From positions 248,001-312,000 of the forward strand of contig NZ_JAPNLJ010000004.1 in NCBI RefSeq assembly GCF_026627445.1: a DNA stretch of 64,000 bases, written 5' to 3'. Position numbers and translations under genes: made by a program. Shown here piece by piece: positions 1 through 8,213 of this stretch. The number at the start of each line of letters is the position of its first letter. Position 1 is the first letter of the stretch. The notes below the pieces were generated by a model that saw nothing but the letters and a program-made list of their open reading frames with translations, did no database searches and was not told the DNA's origin. This DNA is from Streptomyces sp. H27-H1. Lineage in GTDB: Bacteria > Actinomycetota > Actinomycetes > Streptomycetales > Streptomycetaceae.

Positions 1-2
1 TC

Positions 3-140
3 GCCCGGTCCGCGCACGGTGAGACGGACCTGGAGGCGGAGATCGCCAAACTGCTCGGCAAACCCTGGGACGACGAGCTCGAGCCCTTCCGCTACGCGGG
101 CGAGGGCGCCCCGGTCCGCTGGCTCCACCAGGTGGTCTGA
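3..140 (+). CDS. DUF3145 family protein, C-terminal end only
   Basis: The open frame enters from the left edge and ends at a TGA at 138-140, giving the last 45 residues and the ending WLHQVV. The segment with LEAEIAKLLGKPWDDELE followed by FRYAGEGAPVRW matches my recollection of the C-terminus of the small actinobacterial DUF3145 protein that lies beside fabF in Streptomyces. Its function is unknown. It converges on fabF and shares the strong hairpin at 152-193 with it. The identification rests on a short fragment plus conserved gene order. Confidence 0.7.
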   Translation, partial: ARSAHGETDLEAEIAKLLGKPWDDELEPFRYAGEGAPVRWLHQVV

Positions 141-151
141 GTACGGCCGAA

Positions 152-193
152 CGCAGAGGGCCCACCCGGATGATTCCGGGTGGGCCCTCTGCG
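152..193. terminator. Bidirectional terminator between DUF3145 gene and fabF
   Basis: A perfect 19-bp inverted repeat (arms 152-170 and 175-193) with a TGAT loop lies between two convergent genes. The stem is very GC-rich and has no long T tract, as is usual in Streptomyces. Confidence 0.85.
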
Positions 194-203
194 TGAGCGG
201 AAC

Positions 204-1469
204 TCAGATGCTGCGGAACGCCAGGGTGACGTTGTGGCCACCGAAGCCGAAGGAGTTGTTGATCGCGGAGATCGGGCCCTCCGCCGGGAGCTTGCGGGGC
301 TCGCCGCGCACGATGTCCGCGTCGATGTCGTCATCGATGTCGTCGAGGTTGATGGTCGGCGGGGCGAGGCGGTGGTACAGCGCCAGCACCGTGGCGACGC
401 TCTCGATACCGCCGGCACCACCCAGGAGGTGACCGGTCATCGACTTCGTCGCCGAGATCGCGATGTGGTCGAGGTCGTCGCCCAGCACCTTGCGCAGGGC
501 CTTCAGCTCGGCCGTGTCACCCTGCGGGGTGGACGTGGCGTGCGCGTTCAGGTGGACCAGCTCGGCCGGGTCGAGACCCGTGTTGTCGAGCAGGTTCTGC
601 ACGGCGGCCGCGACACCGCGGCCGGTGGGCTCCGGCTGCGCGATGTGGTGGCTGTCCGCGGACAGGCCCTGGCCCAGCACCTCGCAGTAGACCCGGGCGC
701 CGCGCGCGGCGGCGTGCTCGGCGGACTCCAGGACCACGACGCCCGCGCCCTCGCCGAGGACGAAGCCGTCGCGGGCCTTGTCGTACGGGCGGGAGGCCGT
801 CTCGGGGTTCTCGTTGTTCTTGGACATCGCCATCATGTTGGCGAACGCGGCGATCGGCAGCGGGTGGATGGCCGCCTCGGTGCCGCCGGCGACGACCACG
901 TCGGCACGGCCGGTGCGGATCATCTCGACGGCGTAGCCGATGGCCTCGGCGCCCGACGCGCAGGCGCTGACCGGAGTGTGCACGCCCGCACGGGCGTTGA
1001 TCTCCAGGCCGACGTTGGCGGACGGGCCGTTGGGCATGAGCATGGGGACGGTGTGCGGGGAGACCCGGCGCACGCCTTTTTCCTTCAGTACGTCGTACTG
1101 GTCGAGCAGGGTGGTCACGCCGCCGATGCCGGAGGCGATGACGGTGCCCAGGCGCTCGGGCGCGATGGCGGCATCCTCGCCCGCCGGGGCGGTGTAACCG
1201 GCGTCGGCCCACGCCTCACGGGCGGCGATGATCGCGAACTGGGCCGAGCGGTCCAGCTTGCGGGCCAGCGGCCGGGGGAGGACCTCACTGGGGTCCACGG
1301 CGGCCGTCGCGGCGATCCGGACCGGGAGTTCGGCGAAGCGCTCACCTTCGAGAGGCTTTACGCCGGAACGGCCGGCAAGCAGACCTTCCCAGGTCGAAGC
1401 GCTGTCGCCACCCAGCGGAGTGGTTGCGCCGATACCGGTGACGACCACGGTGCGATTGGTCGGGCTCAC
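204..1469 (-). CDS. fabF: Beta-ketoacyl-ACP synthase II (FabF)
   Basis: This 421-residue protein catalyses decarboxylative Claisen condensation of malonyl-ACP with acyl-ACP in fatty-acid elongation. It begins RTVVVTGIGATTPLGG and carries the ketosynthase active-site region ACASGAEAIGYA, with the catalytic Cys, and the two His motifs VHLNAHATSTPQGD and KSMTGHLLGGAGG. It ends NNSFGFGGHNVTLAFR, as in the family. I chose the GTG at 1469 because GGAGAAAG lies just upstream and it gives the normal family N-terminus; the frame stays open to 1532. It is the last gene of fabD-fabH-acpP-fabF, 76 bp after acpP, and cytoplasmic. Confidence 0.97.
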   Translation of the reverse strand: MSPTNRTVVVTGIGATTPLGGDSASTWEGLLAGRSGVKPLEGERFAELPVRIAATAAVDPSEVLPRPLARKLDRSAQFAIIAAREAWADAGYTAPAGEDAAIAPERLGTVIASGIGGVTTLLDQYDVLKEKGVRRVSPHTVPMLMPNGPSANVGLEINARAGVHTPVSACASGAEAIGYAVEMIRTGRADVVVAGGTEAAIHPLPIAAFANMMAMSKNNENPETASRPYDKARDGFVLGEGAGVVVLESAEHAAARGARVYCEVLGQGLSADSHHIAQPEPTGRGVAAAVQNLLDNTGLDPAELVHLNAHATSTPQGDTAELKALRKVLGDDLDHIAISATKSMTGHLLGGAGGIESVATVLALYHRLAPPTINLDDIDDDIDADIVRGEPRKLPAEGPISAINNSFGFGGHNVTLAFRSI

Positions 1470-1545
1470 AGGAATTCTTTCTCCACGTTTCAGGGGGTGA
1501 ATTGTCACGGCGCCACCGCGGGGTGGCGACAAACGCTCGTCAGGC

Positions 1546-1794
1546 TCAGGCCTGGTGCTTCAGGATGTAGCTCGCCGCGTCACCGACGGTCTTGAGACCC
1601 TTGACGTCCTCGTCCGGGATCTTCACCTCGAAGCGCTCTTCAGCGGCGACGACGACCTCGACCATGGACAGCGAGTCGACGTCCAGGTCGTCGGTGAAGG
1701 ACTTCTCGAGCTGAACGTCCTCGTTCGGGATGCCGGCGATCTCGTTGACGATCTCCGCGAGACCTTCGACGATTTCTTCCTGGGTGAAGGCCAT
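1546..1794 (-). CDS. acpP: Acyl carrier protein
   Basis: This 82-residue acidic protein is the acyl carrier for type II fatty-acid synthesis. The phosphopantetheine attachment motif DVDSLSM is present, with Ser41 as the modified residue. The predicted four-helix sequence and length are typical of AcpP. It lies between fabH and fabF in the fab operon, with short gaps of about 60-80 bp that suggest co-transcription. A good purine-rich ribosome site (AAGGAGC) precedes the ATG. Confidence 0.97.
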   Translation of the reverse strand: MAFTQEEIVEGLAEIVNEIAGIPNEDVQLEKSFTDDLDVDSLSMVEVVVAAEERFEVKIPDEDVKGLKTVGDAASYILKHQA

Positions 1795-1856
1795 GTTGGC
1801 GCTCCTTCTATAGCTAGCTGGGTGTCGAACGGAGCCCGGGATGTGGATCCCGGGCC

Positions 1857-2861
1857 CTAGGGGAGGGTAACGACCGTCGCGGCGTAGACGAGTCCCGCCC
1901 CGAAGCCGATGACGAGCGCGGTGTCGCCGCTCTTCGCCGCTCCGGTCGCCAGGAGCCGCTCCATTGCGAGCGGGATCGAGGCGGCGGAGGTGTTGCCGGT
2001 GGTTTCGATGTCACGGGCGACCGTGACGTGCTCCGGCAGCTTCAGAGTCTTCACCATCGAGTCGATGATCCGCATGTTTGCCTGGTGCGGGATGAAGACG
2101 TCCAGGTCGTCAGCGGTGATCCCGGCTGCGTCGAGCGCCTGCTGGGCCACCTTGGCCATCTCGAAGACGGCCCAGCGGAAGACCGCCTGACCCTCCTGCG
2201 TAATGGCCGGGAACTTGTCGCCGCCGTCCTTGCCGAGGTACTCGTCCCACGGCACGGTCTGCTTGATGGTCTCCGACTTGTCGCCTTCCGAACCCCACAC
2301 GGTGGGGCCGATGGCAGGCTCGTCCGAGGGTCCGACGACCACGGCGCCCGCACCGTCACCGAACAGGAAGGCCGTCGCGCGGTCCTCCAGGTCGGTCAGG
2401 TCCGAGAGCCGCTCCACGCCGATGACCAGAACGTATTCGGCCGAGCCCTCGACGACGAGCCCCTTGGCCAGGGTGAGGCCGTAGCCGAACCCGGCGCAGC
2501 CGGCGGAGATGTCGAAGGCGGCGGGCTTGCCCGCGCCGATGCGGTGCGCGATCTCGGTCGCCACGGCCGGGGTCTGCTTGAAGTGCGACACCGTCGAGAC
2601 GATCACGGCGCCGATCTTCTCCGGAGCGATCCCGGCGTCGGCCAGGGCCTTGCCCGAGGCCTCCACCGACATCGCGGCGACGGTCTCCTCGGGTGAGGCC
2701 CAGTGCCGCGTCGCGATCCCGGAACGGGAGCGGATCCACTCGTCGGAGGAGTCGATGGTTTCGAGGATGACCTCGTTCGGCACCACGCGGATCGGACGGT
2801 AGCCGCCGACGCCGAGGATGCGGGCGTACGGGGAGCCCTTGGCAGGCTTGATCTTCGACAT
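1857..2861 (-). CDS. fabH: Beta-ketoacyl-ACP synthase III (FabH)
   Basis: This 334-residue KAS III starts fatty-acid chains by condensing an acyl-CoA primer with malonyl-ACP. The catalytic triad can be placed: Cys122 in ISAGCAGFGYGL, His259 in IPHQANMRI and Asn290 in ETTGNTSAASIP. In actinomycetes this enzyme usually accepts branched short-chain acyl-CoAs, which sets iso/anteiso fatty-acid composition; that specificity is family knowledge, not read from the sequence. It starts 19 bp after the fabD stop and is the second gene of the operon. Confidence 0.97.
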   Translation of the reverse strand: MSKIKPAKGSPYARILGVGGYRPIRVVPNEVILETIDSSDEWIRSRSGIATRHWASPEETVAAMSVEASGKALADAGIAPEKIGAVIVSTVSHFKQTPAVATEIAHRIGAGKPAAFDISAGCAGFGYGLTLAKGLVVEGSAEYVLVIGVERLSDLTDLEDRATAFLFGDGAGAVVVGPSDEPAIGPTVWGSEGDKSETIKQTVPWDEYLGKDGGDKFPAITQEGQAVFRWAVFEMAKVAQQALDAAGITADDLDVFIPHQANMRIIDSMVKTLKLPEHVTVARDIETTGNTSAASIPLAMERLLATGAAKSGDTALVIGFGAGLVYAATVVTLP

Positions 2862-2880
2862 GCTGAGTGGGCTCCTTCTC

Positions 2881-3813
2881 TCAGACCGCGTGCTCGGACA
2901 CGAGCGCCGCGGCCTTTTCGAGATCGTCCGGGGTCTTCAGGGCCACGCTCGGTACGCCCTTCAGCGCGCGCTTGGCCAGACCCGTCAGGGTGCCGCCGGG
3001 GGACAGCTCGACGATCCCGGTGACGCCCAGTGCGGCGAACGTCTCCATGCACAGGTCCCAGCGGACCGGGTTGGCCACCTGGCCCACCAGCCGGGCGACG
3101 ACATCGGCGCCCGTGGTCACGACCTGACCGTCCTTGTTCGATACGTACTTCAGCGCCGGGTCGGCCGGGGAAAGGGCCGACGCGGCCTTCTCCAGACCGG
3201 CGACCGCCGGAGCCATGTGGTGCGTGTGGAAGGCGCCCGCGACCTTGAGGGCGACGACCTTCATGGATCCCTCGGGCTTCTCGGCCTCCAGGGCCGCGAT
3301 CTGCTCCAGGGTTCCCGCGGCGACGATCTGGCCGGCGCCGTTGACGTTCGCCGGGGTCAGACCCAGCTTCTCCAGGTGTGCGATGACCACGTCCGGCTGC
3401 CCGCCGAGGATCGCGGCCATACCCGTCGCGGTGGTCGCCGCGGCCTCTGCCATGGCGAGACCCCGGGTACGCACGAGGGACAGCGCGTCCGTGTCGGACA
3501 GTACGCCGGCGTACGCGGCGGCGGTGATCTCGCCGACGCTGTGGCCCGCCACGGCGCCGAAGGCGGTGCGGCCGACCTGGGGGAGCGCGGTCAGCTCGGC
3601 AGCGGCGAGCAGTCCAGCGGCCACCAGCAGGGGCTGTGCGACGGCCGTGTCGCGGATTTCGTCCGCGTCGGCCTTCGTGCCGTAGTGGGCAAGGTCGAGC
3701 CCGATGGCGTCCGACCAGCCGGCGACGCGGTCAGCGGCGCCGGGCAGTTCGAGCCAGGGAGTCAGGAAGCCGGGCGTCTGTGCGCCTTGGCCGGGAGCGA
3801 CGAGTACGAGCAC
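2881..3813 (-). CDS. fabD: Malonyl-CoA:ACP transacylase (FabD)
   Basis: This 310-residue enzyme transfers malonate from CoA to ACP. The N-terminus VLVLVAPGQGAQTPGF is characteristic. The nucleophile is Ser92 in GHSVGE, Arg117 contacts the malonyl carboxylate, and the catalytic His is His196 in AGAFHTHHM. Two GTG codons (3819 and 3813) are possible starts. I prefer 3813 because the AGAGAG ribosome site is then about 7 nt away and the N-terminus matches other Streptomyces FabD proteins. It is the first gene of the fab operon and lies just downstream of the FasR-like activator. Confidence 0.95.
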   Translation of the reverse strand: MLVLVAPGQGAQTPGFLTPWLELPGAADRVAGWSDAIGLDLAHYGTKADADEIRDTAVAQPLLVAAGLLAAAELTALPQVGRTAFGAVAGHSVGEITAAAYAGVLSDTDALSLVRTRGLAMAEAAATTATGMAAILGGQPDVVIAHLEKLGLTPANVNGAGQIVAAGTLEQIAALEAEKPEGSMKVVALKVAGAFHTHHMAPAVAGLEKAASALSPADPALKYVSNKDGQVVTTGADVVARLVGQVANPVRWDLCMETFAALGVTGIVELSPGGTLTGLAKRALKGVPSVALKTPDDLEKAAALVSEHAV

Positions 3814-3902
3814 CCTCACACTCTCTCTTGTGTTCGGCCCCCGCCGCCCGTGGGGACAGGGACGAAGAACCGTCGGGGTAATTGTTGATGTCCGACAAAA
3901 GC
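3814..3902 (-). promoter_or_regulatory. Intergenic region with probable fabD operon promoter
   Basis: The 89-bp gap between fasR and fabD holds a locally AT-rich stretch. Read on the minus strand it contains TTGTCGGACATCAACAA, an imperfect inverted repeat with TTGT/ACAA ends, at about 3881-3898. FasR of S. coelicolor is known to bind and activate the fabD promoter. That this particular repeat is the binding site is my inference only. Confidence 0.4.
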
Positions 3903-5120
3903 TTAGGACTGAGGATCGCTGTCGGCCAGACGTCCGAGGATCAGGGCGATCCGCAGAGTGAACGCGGAACGGACATCGGAGGGCGACCAGCCGGTGACGT
4001 CTGTCACACGTCGGAGCCGGTAGCGCACGGTGTTCGGGTGTACGAACAACATCCGAGCTGCGCCTTCGAGACTGCTCGCCTGCTCCAGATAGACACTCAG
4101 CGTCTCCAAAAGGGCAGAGCCGGCCTCTTCGAGCGGTCTGTAGATCTCCTCCACCAACTGCTCGCGTGCCGCAGGGTCCGAGGCGATCGCGCGTTCGGGC
4201 AGGAGATCGTCCGCGAGCACCGGCCGCGGAGCGTCCTGCCACGCCGTGCAGGCCTTGAGCCCGGCCGCGGCCGCCTGCGCCGATTTCGTGGCGTTCAACA
4301 GGTCCGGGACCACCGGTCCGGCGACCACCGCACCCGCGGCGAACGGCCCGATGAGCGACTTCGCCACCTGCATCGGATTGTCGCTGCCGCCCGCGATGAC
4401 CACGAGCCGGTCGCCCAGCACACCCGTGAGCACCTGAAGCTTGTGGTGGCGGGCCGCCCGCCGGATCGCCTCGACCGTCAGCTCGCTGTCGCCCTCGGGA
4501 GCCGTGCCCAGCACGACGCACACGTACTCGGGGGAGTTCCAGCCGAGGGCCGCGGCCCGCGACAGCGCGCCCTCGTCCGCCTCTCCGGACAGCACCGCGT
4601 TGACCACCAGGGACTCCAGCCGGGCGTCCCACGCCCCCCGCGCCTCGGCGGCCTGGGCGTACACCTGGGCGGTCGCGAAGGCGATCTCCCGGGCGTACAC
4701 GAGCAGTGCCTCGCGCAGGATCGACTCGTCGCCGGGCGCCGCGACCTCGTCGATCGCGGTCTCCATGACCTCGATCGTGGTGCGCACCATCTCGACGGTC
4801 TGGCGCAGGGTGATCGCCCGGGTCAGCTCGCGCGGAGCCGTCCCGAAGACATCGGTGGAGATCGCCTGCGGGGTCTCCGGATGCCGGAACCACTCGGTGA
4901 ACGCCGCGATACCGGCCTGGGCGACCAGGCCGATCCAGGAGCGGTTCTCCGGCGGCATGGCCCGGTACCACGACAGCGTCTCGTCCATGCGCGCGATGGC
5001 GTTGGCGGCTAGCCGGCCGGAGGACTTCTCCAGTCGTCGCAGCGTCGCCGAGTGCGGATGGGGGGGAGCCGGATGTGTGGGGTGGACCGCGGGTGAATGC
5101 TCACGTTCGGGTTGGGGCAC
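3903..5120 (-). CDS. fasR: FasR-like PucR/CdaR-family transcriptional activator of fatty-acid synthesis
   Basis: This 405-residue protein has the PucR/CdaR layout. A long helical N-terminal half (roughly residues 30-190) and a GGDEF-like central region precede a C-terminal helix-turn-helix around ASSLEGAARMLFVHPNTVRYRLRR (about residues 350-385). Its position directly upstream of fabD, in the same orientation, is the conserved place of S. coelicolor FasR (Arabolaza et al.), which activates fabDHPF. The effector is not evident here. The N-terminal 25 residues are rich in Pro and His, and the start could lie somewhat further in. Confidence 0.85.
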   Translation of the reverse strand: MPQPEREHSPAVHPTHPAPPHPHSATLRRLEKSSGRLAANAIARMDETLSWYRAMPPENRSWIGLVAQAGIAAFTEWFRHPETPQAISTDVFGTAPRELTRAITLRQTVEMVRTTIEVMETAIDEVAAPGDESILREALLVYAREIAFATAQVYAQAAEARGAWDARLESLVVNAVLSGEADEGALSRAAALGWNSPEYVCVVLGTAPEGDSELTVEAIRRAARHHKLQVLTGVLGDRLVVIAGGSDNPMQVAKSLIGPFAAGAVVAGPVVPDLLNATKSAQAAAAGLKACTAWQDAPRPVLADDLLPERAIASDPAAREQLVEEIYRPLEEAGSALLETLSVYLEQASSLEGAARMLFVHPNTVRYRLRRVTDVTGWSPSDVRSAFTLRIALILGRLADSDPQS

Positions 5121-5200
5121 GGGACAAGACTGCCTTATCGGGACGGGTGCGCGGCGTCCGGTCCCACTCCGGGCCGCGCCCCGGGGCTACCGTGGCCCCC

Positions 5201-5863
5201 ATGATTGATGTACGCCGAGGCTCCGACCGGTACGAGGGCGGCGGCCCTGACGGTGCCGGCGCCGGGATCACCACCCGGCACGCCTTCTCCTTCGGCTCGC
5301 ACTACGACCCGGACAACCTGCGGTTCGGCCCGGTCCTGGCGTGCAACGAGGAGAGTCTCGCCCCCGGCGCCGGTTTCGACGAGCATCCCCACAGCCACAC
5401 CGAGATCGTGACGTGGGTGGCCGAGGGCGAGCTCACCCACCGGGACGCCACGGGCGCCACCACCCTGGTGCGGCCCGGCGACCTGCAGCACCTCGGGGCC
5501 GCGTCCGGTACGCGGCACGTGGAGCGCAACGACGCGCCCGGGCCGCTGCGCTTCGTCCAGATGTGGCTCGAGCCCCTCGATCCGGCCGGGAAGCCCTCGT
5601 ACACGCTGGTCAGGGGGATCGCGGAGAGTACGCCCTACGCGGTGCCCGCGGCCGGCGCCGTACTGCACGTACGGCGTCCGGGCGCGGGCGAGCGGGTCGC
5701 CGTACCGGCCGCCGGGCGGGTGTACCTGCACGTCGTACGGGGAGACCTGCGCCTGGACGGGCAGGAGCTCAGCGCGGGCGACTCGGCGCGGATCACCGGC
5801 GAGCCGGAGCTCGAGCTGGTCGCCGGGTCGCCGGCCGAGGTGCTGGTCTGGGAGTTCCAGTAG
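5201..5863 (+). CDS. Pirin family protein
   Basis: This 220-residue bicupin has the metal-site pattern of pirins: HPHSHTEIVTWVAEGELTHRD followed by LRPGDLQ-type and HVERN segments, and a second cupin domain in the C-terminal half (from about residue 140). Some pirins act as quercetin dioxygenases and others as redox-dependent cofactors; this sequence alone does not decide. The ATG at 5201 starts the conserved segment MIDVRRGSDRYEG. It is convergent with the serine hydrolase gene, leaving only 17 bp between stops. Confidence 0.9.
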   Translation: MIDVRRGSDRYEGGGPDGAGAGITTRHAFSFGSHYDPDNLRFGPVLACNEESLAPGAGFDEHPHSHTEIVTWVAEGELTHRDATGATTLVRPGDLQHLGAASGTRHVERNDAPGPLRFVQMWLEPLDPAGKPSYTLVRGIAESTPYAVPAAGAVLHVRRPGAGERVAVPAAGRVYLHVVRGDLRLDGQELSAGDSARITGEPELELVAGSPAEVLVWEFQ

Positions 5864-5880
5864 GCGCTGGCCCGGGGGCC

Positions 5881-6708
5881 TCAGCGGGTCCTGAGCTCGG
5901 CGAGCACCGCGTCGGTGAACGGGGGCCAGGCCTCCACGGCCCACGGCCCGAAGGCGCGGTCCGTCAGCGCCACGCAGGCGGCGCCGGCGTCCGGGTCCAC
6001 CCACAGGAAGGTCCCGGCCTGCCCGAAGTGCCCGAAGGTGCGCGGTGAGGAACCGGTGCCCGTCCAGTGCGGGGCCTTCCCGTCACGGATCTCCAGGCCG
6101 AGCCCCCAGTCGTTGGGGGACTGGTGGCCGTAGCCGGGCAGGACGCCCTTGAGTCCGGGGTGGACCACGGAGGTGGCCTCGGCGACGGTACGGACGTCCA
6201 GCAGCCGGGGCTGCTGGAGCTCGGCGGCGAAGCGCAGGAGGTCGGAGACGGTGGAGACGCCGTCCTTGGCGGGAGAGCCCTCCAGGCTGCTCGACGCCAT
6301 GCCCAGCGGCTCGAAGACCGCCTCGTACAGGTACGAGGCGAAGGGGATGCCGGTGGCCTTCGCGATGTGGTCGCCGAGCACCTCGAAACCGGCGTTCGAG
6401 TACAGCCGGCGCTGTCCGGGCGGGGCCGTCACCCGGTGCTCGTCGAAGGCCAGGCCGCTGGTGTGGGCGAGCAGGTGGCGCACCGTGGAGCCCTCGGGCC
6501 CGGCCGGCTCGTCCAGCTCGATCGCGCCCTCCTCGTAGGCGACGAGGGCGGCGTAGGCGGCGAGGGGCTTGGTGACGGAGGCCAGCGGGAAGCGGTGGTC
6601 CACCGGGCCGTGGGCGCCGAGCACCGTCCCGTCGGCGTGGACGACGGCCGCGGCGGCGGTCGGGACCGGCCAGTTCTCGATGATGCGCAGACTCTGCAAG
6701 CTCTCCAT
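5881..6708 (-). CDS. Serine beta-lactamase-like hydrolase (class C/esterase family)
   Basis: This 275-residue protein is of the beta-lactamase/D-aminopeptidase superfamily (PF00144 type). The catalytic SxxK motif is SVTK in FPLASVTKPLAAYAA, the YxN-type motif is YSNAGFEVLGDHI, and the C-terminal HFGQAGTFLWVDPDA takes the place of the KTG box. No signal peptide is evident, so it is probably a cytoplasmic esterase or peptidase rather than a penicillinase. ATG 6708 lacks a strong ribosome site. The gene diverges from a MerR gene, and the operator palindrome at 6725-6742 lies just upstream, so it may share that control. Confidence 0.85.
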   Translation of the reverse strand: MESLQSLRIIENWPVPTAAAAVVHADGTVLGAHGPVDHRFPLASVTKPLAAYAALVAYEEGAIELDEPAGPEGSTVRHLLAHTSGLAFDEHRVTAPPGQRRLYSNAGFEVLGDHIAKATGIPFASYLYEAVFEPLGMASSSLEGSPAKDGVSTVSDLLRFAAELQQPRLLDVRTVAEATSVVHPGLKGVLPGYGHQSPNDWGLGLEIRDGKAPHWTGTGSSPRTFGHFGQAGTFLWVDPDAGAACVALTDRAFGPWAVEAWPPFTDAVLAELRTR

Positions 6709-6721
6709 GCCGCGAGCGTAC

Positions 6722-6752
6722 TTGCTTGGAGTGCACTCCAAGGATTTAGCGT
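6722..6752 (+). promoter_or_regulatory. MerR-type promoter with palindromic operator; probably leaderless
   Basis: A perfect 18-bp palindrome CTTGGAGTGCACTCCAAG (6725-6742) sits between a -35-like TTGCTT (6722-6727) and a -10-like TAGCGT (6747-6752), which are separated by 19 bp. This over-long spacer spanned by the operator is the hallmark of MerR-family promoters. The -10 ends 6 bp before the ATG at 6759, so transcription should start at or next to the A of the start codon, giving a leaderless mRNA. Confidence 0.85.
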
Positions 6753-6758
6753 GGAGCC

Positions 6759-7181
6759 ATGAGCCTGACCCAGATGCAGACGCAAGTGCAGACGCAGAGG
6801 CGGTACACGATCAGCGAGGTCGAGGCCCGGACCGGACTGACCCAGCACACCTTGCGCTGGTACGAGCGGATCGGCCTGATGCCGCACGTGGACCGCTCCC
6901 ACTCGGGTCAGCGGCGCTTCACCGACAAGGACCTCGACTGGCTGGCCTTCGTCGGCAAGTTGCGCACCACGGGGATGTCGGTGGCGGACATGGTCCGGTA
7001 CGCCGAACTCGTCCGTGAGGGCCCGCAGACCGCCGGCGACCGGCGCGAACTGCTGGAGCGGACGCGGGACGAGGTACGGACGCGGATCGCGGAACTGACG
7101 GACGCGCTCGCCGTCCTGGACTACAAGATCGATACGTATGCGATGTGCGCCGACGTCGCGGAAAAGGCGGACCGGACATGA
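6759..7181 (+). CDS. MerR family transcriptional regulator
   Basis: This 140-residue regulator has an N-terminal winged helix (YTISEVEARTGLTQHTLRWYERIGLM, then SGQRRFTDKDLDWLAFV) and a C-terminal dimerisation helix (about residues 85-125). It lacks the paired cysteines of the mercury and copper sensors. The single Cys near residue 133 is at the tail, resembling the small MerR group that controls aldo/keto reductases and aldehyde-stress genes. It overlaps the next gene by 4 bp (ATGA), so the two are translationally coupled. It probably regulates its own promoter through the palindrome upstream. Confidence 0.93.
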   Translation: MSLTQMQTQVQTQRRYTISEVEARTGLTQHTLRWYERIGLMPHVDRSHSGQRRFTDKDLDWLAFVGKLRTTGMSVADMVRYAELVREGPQTAGDRRELLERTRDEVRTRIAELTDALAVLDYKIDTYAMCADVAEKADRT

Positions 7182-8194
7182 AGACCGAACAGATCAAGAA
7201 GGTCGAACTGGGCGAGGGCGGCCCGCTGGTGGGCGTCCAGGGGCTCGGCTGCATGGGGATGAGCGAGTTCTACGGGGACACGGACGAGGCGGCCGCCCGG
7301 CAGACGCTGGAGGCGGCGCTGGCCGCCGGGGTCACCCTCTACGACACCGCGGACGCCTACGGGCGGGGCGCCAACGAGGAGTTCCTCGCGCCGTTCGCGG
7401 CCGCGCACCGGGACCGGATCACCCTCGCCACGAAGTTCGCCATCGAGCGGACGGACGACCCGGCGTACCGGGGGATCCGCAACGACCGCGCCTACATCCG
7501 CCGGGCGGTGGAGGGCAGTCTGCGCAGGCTCGGCACCGAGGTGATCGACCTGTACTACATGCACCGGCGCGATCCGGCCGTGCCGTTCGCCGAGTCGGTG
7601 GGCGCGATGGCGGAGCTGGTGCGGGAGGGGAAGGTGCGTCACCTGGGGCTCAGCGAGGTCACCGGCGCGGAGCTGCGCGAGGCGCACGCGGTGCACCCGA
7701 TCGCGGCGCTCCAGTCGGAGTGGTCGCTGTTCAGCCGGGACGTGGAGCTCAGCGCCGTGGGCGTCGCGGCGGAGCTGGGCGTGGCCGTCGCGGCGTACTC
7801 CCCGCTCGGGCGGGGCTTCCTGACCGGGGCGTTCGCGGACGCGTCGGCGGAGCTGACGCCCGGTGACTTCCGCCGGCACCAGCCCCGGTTCACGGGCGAC
7901 AACGCGAAGGCGAACGCGGCGCTGCTGGCGCCGGTACGGGCGATCGCTGCGGCACGCGGGGCCACGCCCGGGCAGATCGCGCTGGCGTGGGTCCAGCAGC
8001 GGTCGGCGGTGCACGGCCTGACGGTCGTCCCGATCCCGGGCACCCGCAAGCCCTCCCGCCTCGCGGAGAACACGGCGGCGACCCGCATCACACTGACGGC
8101 AGAGGAACTGGCCCTACTGGACCCCCTGGCCGACCGGGTGGCGGGCGACCGCTACCCGGACATGAGCTCCACCGCGGCGGCACGGGAGGCGTAG
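7178..8194 (+). CDS. Aldo/keto reductase
   Basis: This 338-residue NADPH-dependent oxidoreductase has a TIM-barrel fold. The catalytic tetrad is visible: Asp56 and Tyr61 in LYDTADAYG, Lys86 in LATKF and His129 in LYYMHR. The cofactor-binding end VVPIPGTRKPSRLAENTAA is also typical. It is closest to the YajO/AKR13-type general aldehyde reductases. The 4-bp overlap with the MerR gene and the MerR operator suggest induction by a reactive carbonyl or related electrophile; the inducer is an inference. Confidence 0.93.
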   Translation: MKTEQIKKVELGEGGPLVGVQGLGCMGMSEFYGDTDEAAARQTLEAALAAGVTLYDTADAYGRGANEEFLAPFAAAHRDRITLATKFAIERTDDPAYRGIRNDRAYIRRAVEGSLRRLGTEVIDLYYMHRRDPAVPFAESVGAMAELVREGKVRHLGLSEVTGAELREAHAVHPIAALQSEWSLFSRDVELSAVGVAAELGVAVAAYSPLGRGFLTGAFADASAELTPGDFRRHQPRFTGDNAKANAALLAPVRAIAAARGATPGQIALAWVQQRSAVHGLTVVPIPGTRKPSRLAENTAATRITLTAEELALLDPLADRVAGDRYPDMSSTAAAREA

Positions 8195-8213
8195 CCCCCG
8201 CAGGGGCGGCCCG

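Noticed and set aside
180..1595. Long plus-strand open frame opposite fabF
   Set aside because: It is the antisense shadow of fabF; its composition is Arg/Gly/Val-rich and shows no domain, while the minus strand encodes a complete FabF.
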